64,000 nucleotides of DNA from Bacteroides sp. (GCA_017472925.1 JAFUNS010000034.1:1-64000), one strand, 5' to 3'. Positions 45,689 to 53,981 are shown, numbered from the stretch's first letter. Program-made: numbers and translations. The notes: generated by a model from the sequence alone, not told the origin.

Positions 45689-45696
45689 TACTTTTG
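45689..45696 (+). promoter_or_regulatory. -7 promoter box of the response-regulator/kinase operon
   Basis: TACTTTTG (TAnnTTTG), 22 nt before ATG 45719. This position excludes the earlier in-frame ATG at 45698, which would leave a one-base leader. Confidence 0.6.
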
Positions 45697-45718
45697 TATG
45701 GTAACATGTAAACGAATC

Positions 45719-47056
45719 ATGAAAAGACAAAAGACCATCGTAGTAGTGGACGACAATAAGGGAGTATTATCGGCCGTAAAGTTATTGTTGAAGGACAAGT
45801 TCGACAAGATACTGACTTTACCCTCGCCGGTAACGCTTATGACTACCTTAAAGGAGGAAAAACCGGATGTGGTATTGCTCGACATGAATTTTGGAAACGG
45901 ACTCAATACGGGTAACGAAGGTTTGTTTTGGTTGCACGAAATCAAGAAAACATATTCTTCCTTACCTGTAGTGCTCTTTACAGCGTATGGTGACATTGAC
46001 TTGGCGGTACGGGGTATCAAGGAAGGAGCGGACGATTTCATTGTGAAGCCATGGGACAATACACGTTTGGTGGAAACATTGCTATCGGCTTGTCATACAT
46101 CCGGTAAAGGGAAGAAGATGGAAAGCCCTACCCCCAAATCTATGATGTACTGGGGAGAGAGCAAAGCGATGAAGGGACTCCGTGAATTGGTGGAACGAGT
46201 GGCAAAGACCGATGCCAATGTCTTGATAACCGGTGAAAATGGTACGGGTAAGGAGATGCTGGCCAGGGAAATTCATGCACTCTCTGTACGGAGCGAAAAG
46301 GAGATGGTAGCCGTAGATATGGGAGCCCTTACCGAATCATTGTTTGAAAGTGAACTCTTCGGTCATGTGAAAGGATCGTTTACCGATGCCTATGCCGACA
46401 GGCCCGGTAAGTTTGAATCGGCTCATGGGAGTACTTTGTTCCTTGACGAAATTGGCAATCTGCCTTATCACCAGCAAGCCAAACTCCTTACCGTGCTCCA
46501 ACGGCGGAGTATTGTCAGAGTGGGAAGCAACCAGCCCATTCCCATAGACATCCGACTGATATGCGCCACCAATTGTAACCTACCTGAAATGGTGGCTCAG
46601 AACCAATTTCGTGAAGACTTGCTCTATCGGGTGAATACCATTCACATTGAAATACCTCCTTTACGCGAACGGAAAGAAGATATCATACCTTTGGCGGAAC
46701 GATTCATAGAGCGATTTAGCAGACAATACGACCGGGGGAAGATGACTCTTTCTCCTCAAGCCATCCGGAAACTGAAAGAACATCCGTGGTATGGTAATAT
46801 CCGTGAATTGGAACATGCCATCGAAAAGGCAGTCATTATCAGTGAAGGTGCCACTCTCTCTGAAGAACATTTCCAATTCTCCCGCAAGGCACTTGCCCCT
46901 AATTTGAATACAACGGTAGGAACCATAGAAGAAATGGAAGTGCAAATGATTAAACGGGCCATCGAACGGAACGAGGGTAATCTTTCGGCCGTGGCAATGG
47001 AATTGGGGATAACCCGACAGACTTTGTACAACAAACTGAAGAAGTTCGGCTTATGA
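45719..47056 (+). CDS. NtrC-family sigma-54-dependent response regulator
   Basis: Protein of 445 residues from ATG 45719. Receiver domain (about 1-125; acidic IVVVDDNKG and phospho-acceptor VVLLDMNFGNG near residue 54, Lys in IVKPWD). AAA+ domain (about 140-365) with Walker A GENGTGKE, the sigma-54 loop as GSFTDA (instead of GAFTGA) near 219, and Walker B GSTLFLDEIGNL. A Fis-type HTH at the C terminus (GNLSAVAMELGITRQTLYNK). It activates RpoN promoters when phosphorylated by the kinase encoded next. It is translated together with that gene (ATGA overlap). Confidence 0.95.
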   Translation: MKRQKTIVVVDDNKGVLSAVKLLLKDKFDKILTLPSPVTLMTTLKEEKPDVVLLDMNFGNGLNTGNEGLFWLHEIKKTYSSLPVVLFTAYGDIDLAVRGIKEGADDFIVKPWDNTRLVETLLSACHTSGKGKKMESPTPKSMMYWGESKAMKGLRELVERVAKTDANVLITGENGTGKEMLAREIHALSVRSEKEMVAVDMGALTESLFESELFGHVKGSFTDAYADRPGKFESAHGSTLFLDEIGNLPYHQQAKLLTVLQRRSIVRVGSNQPIPIDIRLICATNCNLPEMVAQNQFREDLLYRVNTIHIEIPPLRERKEDIIPLAERFIERFSRQYDRGKMTLSPQAIRKLKEHPWYGNIRELEHAIEKAVIISEGATLSEEHFQFSRKALAPNLNTTVGTIEEMEVQMIKRAIERNEGNLSAVAMELGITRQTLYNKLKKFGL

Positions 47057-48372
47057 TGAAGCAACTGCTGGATACATTCTGGATGAGATTGGGCATTGTC
47101 TTGATGCTAACGGCTGCTTGTACAGGATTGGCCATTGTCCGCAATTGGCTTTGGTTGCCTGTAGGGATAGTTTGTCTGTTGGTGGCCGTTTGGCATTTCT
47201 ACCGCATCTATATGCATAACACCCGCAAAATAACCTTTCTGCTGGATGCCATTGAAAACGATGACCCGGCCATACATTTCTATGAAAAAGTAAAAGATGG
47301 AGAGAGCTTGCAGGTAAATGTGATGTTGAACCGCATTGCCAAGATTTTGTATAATGTAAAGATAGAAACCGCCCAACGGGAAAAGTATTACGAATTGATT
47401 CTTGATTTTGTAGAGACAGGTATTGTAGTACTGAACAGCAAAGGTGCGGTTATCCAGAAAAACCGAAAAGCAATGGAGCTGTTGCGACTGGATGTCTTTA
47501 CACACATCCGGCAACTTTCAACTGTTTCTGAAGGATTGGAGGATATGCTGGAGAAAGCTTGTCCGGGAGATAAGCTGCAAGCAAGCTATTCTACAGAAAG
47601 AGGAAACGTTAGTCTGTCCTTACGGGTATCGGGCATTCATATCAAGAATGAAGAATGGCGTATCATAGCTTTGAATGATATCAACAGTGAACTGGATGAA
47701 CGGGAAATAGATTCGTGGATACGTCTAACCCGGGTGCTGACACACGAAATTATGAACTCGCTCAGCCCTATCACTTCGTTAAGCGAAACGTTGCTCACAC
47801 TTCCTTGTGCCGAGGATGTAGAAATGAAACAGGGACTGGAAACCATTCATACCACAGGCAACGGACTGATGAATTTTGTAAATTCCTATCGGAAATTAAC
47901 TCGTTTGCCGTCACCCGAGCCTTCACTCTTTTATGTAGAGCCTTTCTTGAAACGCATGGTTCAGTTGGCACAGCATCCATCTGGTTGTCCGAATATTAAA
48001 GTAGAGTTGCAGGTGGCTGATGGACTGATTATATGGACCGATGAAAATCTGTTGGCACAAGTAATTACCAATTTGTTGATAAATGCCATGCAAGCCATCG
48101 GAACTACCGATGGATGTATACGTCTTTCTGCATTTAATCAGGGAGAGAAAACGGTTTGTATTGAAGTGTCCAATAACGGTCCGCGCATTACCGATGAAAT
48201 GGCTGAACAAATCTTTGTTCCTTTCTTTACCACCAAAGAAGAGGGGAGCGGCATCGGACTTAGCTTGAGTAAACAAATTATGCGTATCTGTGGGGGAACA
48301 TTGACACTCCGTCCTTATACATCAAAACAGTCTTGGACTACTTTTGCCATCACCATTCCATTGGTCAAGTAA
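47053..48372 (+). CDS. Sensor histidine kinase paired with the NtrC-type regulator
   Basis: Protein of 439 residues. Two membrane segments at the N terminus (about 10-45) with almost no periplasmic loop, a PAS-like domain (about 95-205), a phospho-acceptor region LTHEIMNSLSPITSLSETLL (His near 231, of the NtrY-like HEIxNxLxPI type), and HATPase (NLLINAMQAI; EEGSGIGLSLSKQI). The short loop suggests it senses the membrane or a partner such as the ABC permeases, rather than a free ligand. Its start overlaps the regulator stop by 4 nt. Confidence 0.93.
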   Translation: MMKQLLDTFWMRLGIVLMLTAACTGLAIVRNWLWLPVGIVCLLVAVWHFYRIYMHNTRKITFLLDAIENDDPAIHFYEKVKDGESLQVNVMLNRIAKILYNVKIETAQREKYYELILDFVETGIVVLNSKGAVIQKNRKAMELLRLDVFTHIRQLSTVSEGLEDMLEKACPGDKLQASYSTERGNVSLSLRVSGIHIKNEEWRIIALNDINSELDEREIDSWIRLTRVLTHEIMNSLSPITSLSETLLTLPCAEDVEMKQGLETIHTTGNGLMNFVNSYRKLTRLPSPEPSLFYVEPFLKRMVQLAQHPSGCPNIKVELQVADGLIIWTDENLLAQVITNLLINAMQAIGTTDGCIRLSAFNQGEKTVCIEVSNNGPRITDEMAEQIFVPFFTTKEEGSGIGLSLSKQIMRICGGTLTLRPYTSKQSWTTFAITIPLVK

Positions 48373-48373
48373 A

Positions 48374-48426
48374 GGTAAGTAAATGTTTCATATTGCTGTA
48401 TTTATCGTTCTTTTGGACAAATTTAG
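48374..48426. repeat. 53-bp direct repeat, right copy
   Basis: Identical to 37636-37688 (see there). Here the repeated start codon and -7 box of the MBL-fold gene are orphaned: on the minus strand they read MKHLLTFT then stop, pointing into the kinase 3' end. The copy begins 1 nt after the kinase stop codon. Confidence 0.93.
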
Positions 48427-48457
48427 CAAATTTATTTATCAAATGACAACTTTCGCG

Positions 48458-48465
48458 TATCTTTG
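48458..48465 (+). promoter_or_regulatory. -7 promoter box of the epimerase operon
   Basis: TATCTTTG (TAnnTTTG), 19 nt before ATG 48485. This supports that ATG and excludes the longer in-frame extension through the 53-bp repeat. Confidence 0.6.
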
Positions 48466-48484
48466 TCGTTTCAAAAATAGATAT

Positions 48485-49510
48485 ATGTCTTTACAAAGGG
48501 AAAACAAGAATATACTCGTGACCGGAGCCAGTGGTTTCATTGGTAGCTTTCTGGTAGAAGGAGCATTGGAACGGGGAATGCAGGTATGGGCCGGTGTACG
48601 CAAAAGCAGTAGCCGGAAATATTTGCAGGACGACCGTATACGGTTTGCAGAGCTGGATTTCGGGAATAAGGACAAACTGAAAGAGCAGCTCAGTGTTCAT
48701 AAACAGGAACACAATGGATGGGATGCCGTGATTCATTGTGCCGGAGTAACCAAATGCAAGAACCGGGAGGATTTTGATAAAGGGAATTATCAGGCAACCG
48801 TGAACCTGGTGGAGGCGTTGAAAGAACTCGATATGGTGCCACAACATTTCATCTATATCAGTTCACTGAGTATATTCGGTCCTATTCACGAGGATACCTA
48901 TCAGCCTATCAGCGAGGCCGACGAGGCCCAGCCCAATACCGCCTATGGAGTAAGCAAGCTCAAATCGGAAAAGTATCTTCAGGCTTTGGAAGGATTTCCG
49001 TATGTTATCTATCGCCCGACGGGAGTGTATGGACCACGGGAGCGTGATTATTTCCTCATGGCCAAGAGCATCAAGCAGCACATTGACTTTGCTCCCGGCT
49101 TCAAACGTCAGGATCTGACCTTTATCTATGTAAAGGATTTGGTGCAGGCGGTGTATCTCTCTATCGAAAAGAATGTTACCCGTCGTGCCTATTTTGTGAG
49201 TGACGGACAAGTATACTCAGCCCGTTCCTTTTCCGACTTGATACAAAAAGAGTTGGGTAATCCGTGGGTTATCCACATCAAATGCCCGTTAATTGTATTA
49301 AAAGTTGTATCTTTGTTGGCCGAAACCGTTGCCGGTTGGTTTGGAAAGGCCAGTACGTTGAATGGCGACAAGTATAACATCATGAAACAACGGAACTGGC
49401 AATGCGACATCACCCCCTTGATAAAGGAGTTGGGTTATCAACCGGAATATTTGCTCGATAGGGGTGTAAAAGAAATCATTGCGTGGTATAAGAAAGAAAA
49501 ATGGCTTTAG
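48485..49510 (+). CDS. NAD(P)-dependent epimerase/dehydratase-family protein (extended SDR)
   Basis: Protein of 341 residues from ATG 48485, after the -7 box. Rossmann motif VTGASGFIGSF at residues 11-21, active-site YGVSKLKSE (Tyr-x-x-x-Lys near 154), and YRPTGVYGPRERDY typical of extended SDRs. The reaction cannot be told by eye. The gene overlaps the following PAP2-family gene by 10 nt, which argues for a common pathway. Extended SDRs also serve as reductases in bacterial sphingolipid synthesis, which would suit a PAP2 partner; that is inference only. Nucleotide-sugar modification is the main alternative. Confidence 0.85.
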   Translation: MSLQRENKNILVTGASGFIGSFLVEGALERGMQVWAGVRKSSSRKYLQDDRIRFAELDFGNKDKLKEQLSVHKQEHNGWDAVIHCAGVTKCKNREDFDKGNYQATVNLVEALKELDMVPQHFIYISSLSIFGPIHEDTYQPISEADEAQPNTAYGVSKLKSEKYLQALEGFPYVIYRPTGVYGPRERDYFLMAKSIKQHIDFAPGFKRQDLTFIYVKDLVQAVYLSIEKNVTRRAYFVSDGQVYSARSFSDLIQKELGNPWVIHIKCPLIVLKVVSLLAETVAGWFGKASTLNGDKYNIMKQRNWQCDITPLIKELGYQPEYLLDRGVKEIIAWYKKEKWL

Positions 49511-50478
49511 ATTGGTTCAAGCGAGTAGAAGACTCGAAAGGATTGTTTGCGGTAGAAAGCATCAGTTTGATATATAATGCGATTACTACCTTGTTGATTG
49601 TGTGTCTGTATTCGCAGATGGACCACCCCGACAGAATGTTGTTGGAGCGGGTGGGTATTGTTGCCATTACCTTTGCGCTCATTTGGGTGTATCGTAAATA
49701 TCCTTGTCGGTTGTCGGCTTTTGTACGCATGGTGGTACAGATGTCTTTCTTGGCTTATTGGTATCCCGATACATTTGAGTTCAACCGCTTGTTTCCCAAT
49801 CTCGACCATATCTTTGCTTCGATAGAACAATGGATGTTTGCTTGCCAGCCCTCGGTGGAGTTTATGAAGGCTTGCCCGGGTATGTGGTTCAGTGAACCGT
49901 TCAACATGGGCTATTTTGCTTATTATCCCATGATAGCCGTTGTAGCCATCTATTATTTTATATTCCGCTTTGAATGGTTTGAAAAGGTATCGTTTGTATT
50001 GGTCACTTCGTTTTTTATATATTATCTGATTTATATCTTTGTACCGGTGGCCGGTCCTCAGTTCTATTTCCCTGCTATTGGTATGGACAATGTGGTAACA
50101 GAGAATTTCCTTTCCATAGGTGATTATTTCAACCATAATGCCATCCTTCTTCCCGGTCCTGATGCGCACCAAGGTTTCTTTTATAGTTTGGTAGAAGCTT
50201 CGCAGGAAGTGGGCGAACGACCTACGGCTGCTTTCCCCAGTTCGCATGTGGGAATCTCTACCATCTGTATGATTATGGCTTGGCGTGTAAACCGCAAACT
50301 GAGTTATCTGATGGCTCCGTTCTATGTACTTCTTTGTTGCGCTACCGTTTACATTCAGGCTCATTACCTCATTGATGTATTTGCAGGATGGTTGTCGGCC
50401 GTTTGTATCTATCTCATTTCTACATGGATGTATAAGCGTTGGTTTGCATCGAGTGTGTTCCGTTCTGTATTGGGATAA
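49501..50478 (+). CDS. PAP2-family integral membrane phosphotransferase/phosphatase
   Basis: Protein of 325 residues with about six membrane segments (SLIYNAITTLLIVCLYS; YYPMIAVVAIYYFIF; VTSFFIYYLIYIFVPVAG). The PAP2 signatures are FPSSHVGISTICMIMAW near residue 244 and HYLIDVFAGWL, with the catalytic His pairs; the first PAP2 motif is in the VAGPQFYFPA region. The form resembles inositol-phosphotransferase/Aur1-type PAP2 enzymes, which transfer head groups to ceramide-like lipids, more than simple phosphatases. Start ATG 49501 overlaps the end of the epimerase gene. Confidence 0.85.
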   Translation: MALDWFKRVEDSKGLFAVESISLIYNAITTLLIVCLYSQMDHPDRMLLERVGIVAITFALIWVYRKYPCRLSAFVRMVVQMSFLAYWYPDTFEFNRLFPNLDHIFASIEQWMFACQPSVEFMKACPGMWFSEPFNMGYFAYYPMIAVVAIYYFIFRFEWFEKVSFVLVTSFFIYYLIYIFVPVAGPQFYFPAIGMDNVVTENFLSIGDYFNHNAILLPGPDAHQGFFYSLVEASQEVGERPTAAFPSSHVGISTICMIMAWRVNRKLSYLMAPFYVLLCCATVYIQAHYLIDVFAGWLSAVCIYLISTWMYKRWFASSVFRSVLG

Positions 50479-50567
50479 ATTTCTAAAAAAAGTAGCATTT
50501 TCTTGCAACGTTTGGCGGTTTGTTTGCGTCTAATGATATAGAAAAACATTAAAAACACTATATCATT

Positions 50568-51425
50568 ATGAATGCAACTCTATTGGCCTTAACGATGGCC
50601 GCTTCTACATTGACTTCCTGTGTGGTAGTCACTGAAGGTATTGTACCCAGCAGCAATTATGAAACCAAGCAAGTACAAGTGGATAGCTTTGACGGTATCT
50701 CCACATCCACTTCCATCGATGTAATTTACACCCAGACATCGGGTAAGCAGGATGTTGAAATCTATGCACCCGATAACGTAATAGAATACGTCAAGGTACA
50801 TGTAAAAGACGGTATCTTGATGGTGGGCTTTCATTCCGATGATAATAGGGGAATCAATATCAAAGGTAAACATAAGACGGAGGTACGGGTTTCGGCTCCC
50901 GCTGTCCATTCACTGAAAGCCTCAAGTAGTGGGGACATCGTTCTGAAGAATGGATTGCAAACAGAAGGAAAAGTAACGGTTAAGGCATCGAGTAGCGGCG
51001 ACATTACGGGTGGCAATCTTGTTTGCAATCAATTGGTAATAGGTGCTGCAAGTAGCGGTGACATTGAATTGGAAGCAGTAGGATGCCAACAATTGAAAGC
51101 GGATGCCAGTAGTTCCGGTGATGTAAAGATAAAGCTTTTGACGGCAGAGGAGGTGAACGCCGAAGCCAGCTCGTCGGGTGATGTGATTATTTCTTCCGGT
51201 CGATGTGTGAAGGCAGATTTGTCAGCTTCGAGCAGTGGTGATGTGGTAGCCGAAGGTTTGAAAGCCGATTATGTGGTAGCTTCGGCCAGTAGTGCGGGGG
51301 ATGTGTCTTGTTATCCCATTGAATCATTAAAGGCAAAAGCGTCCAGTGCCGGTAGTGTGGGCTATCGGGGTAATCCGAAGTCCATTGATTATTCTCCGAA
51401 GAAAGGATTACATAAACTAGATTAG
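50568..51425 (+). CDS. DUF2807 (GIN-type) beta-helix lipoprotein
   Basis: Protein of 285 residues. The signal is short (MNATLLALTMAASTLTSC), with a clear lipobox but no basic residue before the hydrophobic stretch; a stop codon lies just upstream in frame, so no longer N terminus is possible. After a polar linker, SSSGD or SSAGD recurs about eight times at intervals of 16-24 residues (ASSSGDIVL, ASSSGDITG, ASSSGDVKI, ...), the turns of a right-handed beta-helix. Exact function is unknown; these proteins are thought to be structural or adhesive. It is a single gene. Confidence 0.85.
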   Translation: MNATLLALTMAASTLTSCVVVTEGIVPSSNYETKQVQVDSFDGISTSTSIDVIYTQTSGKQDVEIYAPDNVIEYVKVHVKDGILMVGFHSDDNRGINIKGKHKTEVRVSAPAVHSLKASSSGDIVLKNGLQTEGKVTVKASSSGDITGGNLVCNQLVIGAASSGDIELEAVGCQQLKADASSSGDVKIKLLTAEEVNAEASSSGDVIISSGRCVKADLSASSSGDVVAEGLKADYVVASASSAGDVSCYPIESLKAKASSAGSVGYRGNPKSIDYSPKKGLHKLD

Positions 51426-51439
51426 TCTTGCTATAATAG

Positions 51440-51529
51440 TGTCATTCTGAGGAACAAAGTGACGAAGAATCTGAATACATTTACGTTTACATATTCAGAT
51501 TCTTCCTCCTTTCAGTCGTCAGAATGACA
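51440..51529. repeat. Dispersed long imperfect palindrome
   Basis: TGTCATTCTGA (51440-51450) pairs with TCAGAATGACA (51519-51529), and the inner GAAGAATCTGAAT pairs with ATTCAGATTCTTC. It sits between the convergent DUF2807 and dusB genes, where it may end both transcripts. Shorter relatives of the same sequence lie at 19860-19935 and 61369-61398. Confidence 0.75.
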
Positions 51530-51542
51530 TAAGATACAAAAA

Positions 51543-52526
51543 TTAAATAGCGTAGTGTCCTTTGATGTAGTCCAAAATGCTGAAGAGTTCCTTTACCGTT
51601 TCGGCTCTCAACATGGCAATGCGCGTCTCCTTAAAGTTAGGGATTCCCTTGAACAACGGCGATGCGGCCAAGTGTCGGCGTACGTGAAGTATCCCGCGCC
51701 GCTCGTCCAATAACTTTACACTGTCTAACACTTCCTGGCGAAGGACATCCATCTTCCAGTCGAACGACAAGGGTGGGAGTTCTTCGCCGGTTTGCAAATA
51801 GTGCTTCACTTCCTTGAATATCCAAGGACGACCGAAGCTGGCGCGACCAATCATGATACCGTCTACACCGTATTGTTCGAAACATTCTTTGGCGCGTTGG
51901 GGAGAAGTGACATCGCCATTACCAATGATAGGGATGTGGATGCGCGGATTCTTTTTGATATCGCCTATCAAGGTCCAATCGGCCACTCCCGTATACATTT
52001 GGGCACGGGTTCTGCCATGTACGGTCAGTGCCTCAATGCCACAATCTTGTAATTGTTCCGCTAAATCAACAATAATCTTATGGTCGTTGTCCCAACCGAG
52101 GCGTGTCTTTACGGTAACGGGAATCTTTACGGCATCCACCACCGCTTTGGTAATCTCCAACATCAGCGGTATATTCTGTAACATTCCGGCACCGGCACCT
52201 TTCCCTGCCACTCGTTTGACGGGGCAACCGAAGTTAATGTCCAGTATATCGGGTTTGGCTTCTTCCACTATCTTGGCCGCTTCGACCATGGTAGGCACAT
52301 CCTTTCCATAGATTTGGATAGCTACCGGACGTTCCTGCTCATCGATGTTCAGCTTGGCCATGGTCTTGTTGACCGAGCGTATTAAGGCATCGGCCGATAC
52401 AAATTCAGTATATACCATATCTGCACCGAAGCGTTTGCACATCAGTCGGAAGGCCGGGTCGGTCACATCTTCCATGGGAGCCAACACGATGGGTTGTTCG
52501 CCTAAATCTATATTTCTAATTTTCAT
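51543..52526 (-). CDS. dusB: tRNA-dihydrouridine synthase, DusB type
   Basis: Protein of 327 residues from ATG 52526, the start giving the family-typical MKIRNIDLGEQPIVLAPMED; an in-frame ATG four codons earlier lacks support. FMN-binding TIM barrel with the catalytic Cys in NFGCPVKRVAG near residue 102, then VTVKTRLGWD, LTVHGRTRAQMYTGVADW, and IPIIGNGDVTSPQRA. It reduces uridine in the tRNA D-loop with FMN and NADPH. It is the common Bacteroidota form. A palindromic repeat lies just upstream and the gene seems monocistronic. Confidence 0.94.
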   Translation of the reverse strand: MKIRNIDLGEQPIVLAPMEDVTDPAFRLMCKRFGADMVYTEFVSADALIRSVNKTMAKLNIDEQERPVAIQIYGKDVPTMVEAAKIVEEAKPDILDINFGCPVKRVAGKGAGAGMLQNIPLMLEITKAVVDAVKIPVTVKTRLGWDNDHKIIVDLAEQLQDCGIEALTVHGRTRAQMYTGVADWTLIGDIKKNPRIHIPIIGNGDVTSPQRAKECFEQYGVDGIMIGRASFGRPWIFKEVKHYLQTGEELPPLSFDWKMDVLRQEVLDSVKLLDERRGILHVRRHLAASPLFKGIPNFKETRIAMLRAETVKELFSILDYIKGHYAI

Positions 52527-52541
52527 TATGGTCGTCATTTT

Positions 52542-52624
52542 TAGGCACGGATTACACGGATTAACGCGGTTCTTTGTGGATGTTTACACATTTAAAACTG
52601 TGAAATCTGTGTAATCCGTGCCTA
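52542..52624. repeat. Palindromic intergenic repeat (GGATTACACGG type)
   Basis: TAGGCACGGATTACACGGAT (from 52542) is inverted at 52604-52624 with one change, with a 41-bp centre. It lies between divergent dusB and the U32 operon, and could form a long hairpin in either transcript. Such elements are commonly scattered in Bacteroides intergenic DNA (established), but it was not searched elsewhere. Confidence 0.7.
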
Positions 52625-52673
52625 ATAAAATTAATTGCTTTCTTTTGCTCTGCAAAAATACAGAAAAAAGTTC

Positions 52674-52681
52674 TACCTTTG
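52674..52681 (+). promoter_or_regulatory. -7 promoter box of the U32/kinase/DUF2461 operon
   Basis: TACCTTTG (TAnnTTTG), 24 nt before ATG 52706. Confidence 0.6.
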
Positions 52682-52705
52682 CATATTACTACAAACAAAA
52701 CGTTT

Positions 52706-53965
52706 ATGTATAACATAAAAGACTTCGAAATAATGGCTCCTGTGGGCTCGCGCGAATCCCTTGCAGCAGCCATCCAGGCAGGTGCCGATTCCATCTATTT
52801 TGGCATTGAGAGCCTGAACATGCGTGCCCGTTCGGCCAGCACGTTTACCATCAACGATTTGCGGGAGATTGCGCAAATATGCGATGAGCACGGTATCAAG
52901 AGTTATCTAACTATCAACACCATAATATACGATGAAGACATTGCTTTGATGCGTACCATTGTCGATGCGGCTAAGGAAGCAGGCATCAGTGCGGTGATTG
53001 CGGCTGATGTGGCGGTGATGTCTTATTGCAACGAAGTAGGGCAGGAAGTACATCTGTCTACCCAGTTGAATATCAGTAATGCTGAGGCTTTGAAGTTCTA
53101 TGCCCGCTTTGCCGATGTAGTGGTACTGGCCCGCGAATTGAAGCTTACTCAAGTACGTGAAATATACGAAGTGATTCAGAAGGAACAGATACGAGGACCG
53201 AAGGGTGAACTTATCCGTATTGAAATGTTCTGTCACGGTGCCCTTTGTATGGCGGTATCGGGTAAATGTTATTTAAGTCTGCACGAAATGAATGCGTCGG
53301 CCAATCGGGGTGCATGTATGCAAATCTGCCGAAGGGCTTACGAAGTGAAGGATAAGGAAAGTGATATCGAACTGGAAGTGGACAACAAATACATCATGTC
53401 GCCCAAGGATTTGAAGACCATTCATTTTATGGACGAAATGATAGAAGCCGGTGTGAGGGTGTTCAAGATAGAAGGTCGTGCCCGTGGTCCTGAATATGTA
53501 CGTACGGTAGTGGAATGTTACAAGGAAGCTATCCGCTCTTATTTGGGAGGTACGTTTACCGATGAAAAGAAAGAGGCATGGGATATCCGCTTGAAGACTG
53601 TCTTTAACCGGGGATTCTGGAACGGTTATTACCTTGGCCAACGCTTGGGTGAATGGAGCCGTAACTATGGTTCGGAAGCCACCGAACGTAAGGTGTATGT
53701 AGGTAAAGGCATCCGCTATTTCTCCAATATCGGTGTGGCAGAGTTCTTGGTAGAAGCTGCCGAGCTGAAGGTAGGTGATAAGTTGCTGATAACCGGTCCT
53801 ACTACCGGAGCCTTGTTCCTGACACTTGATGAAGCCCGTGTAGACCTCAAACCGGTAAATGATGTAAAGAAAGGGCAGCATGTATCCTTCAAGGTACCCG
53901 AAAAGGTGCGCCCAAGTGACAAACTTTATAAGTTGGTGGCACCCGAAGAATTGAAAAGAAAATAA
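52706..53965 (+). CDS. Peptidase U32 family protein
   Basis: Protein of 419 residues. ATG 52706 is set by the -7 box; a TTG codon nine codons earlier would overlap that box. The opening FEIMAPVGSRESLAAAIQAG is a family hallmark and the U32 signature MFCHGALCMAVSGKCYLS is near residues 175-193. Related proteins (YegQ, RlhA, TrhP) are now known for tRNA or rRNA hydroxylation rather than proteolysis, so an RNA-modification role with a metal cofactor is as likely as peptidase action. It is the first gene of a three-gene operon. Confidence 0.92.
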   Translation: MYNIKDFEIMAPVGSRESLAAAIQAGADSIYFGIESLNMRARSASTFTINDLREIAQICDEHGIKSYLTINTIIYDEDIALMRTIVDAAKEAGISAVIAADVAVMSYCNEVGQEVHLSTQLNISNAEALKFYARFADVVVLARELKLTQVREIYEVIQKEQIRGPKGELIRIEMFCHGALCMAVSGKCYLSLHEMNASANRGACMQICRRAYEVKDKESDIELEVDNKYIMSPKDLKTIHFMDEMIEAGVRVFKIEGRARGPEYVRTVVECYKEAIRSYLGGTFTDEKKEAWDIRLKTVFNRGFWNGYYLGQRLGEWSRNYGSEATERKVYVGKGIRYFSNIGVAEFLVEAAELKVGDKLLITGPTTGALFLTLDEARVDLKPVNDVKKGQHVSFKVPEKVRPSDKLYKLVAPEELKRK

Positions 53966-53981
53966 CTAAAGATAGCCGAAG

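Noticed and set aside
45698..45718. Earlier ATG for the NtrC-type regulator
   Set aside because: It is one base after the TACTTTTG promoter box; the receiver domain starts naturally at ATG 45719.
37636..48426. The 10.7-kb module as a classical transposon or prophage
   Set aside because: No transposase, integrase or phage gene is present, and a 53-bp duplication is longer than normal target-site duplications.
48383..48484. Longer N terminus of the epimerase through the 53-bp repeat
   Set aside because: The -7 box TATCTTTG lies inside this stretch, and the Rossmann motif starts properly after ATG 48485.
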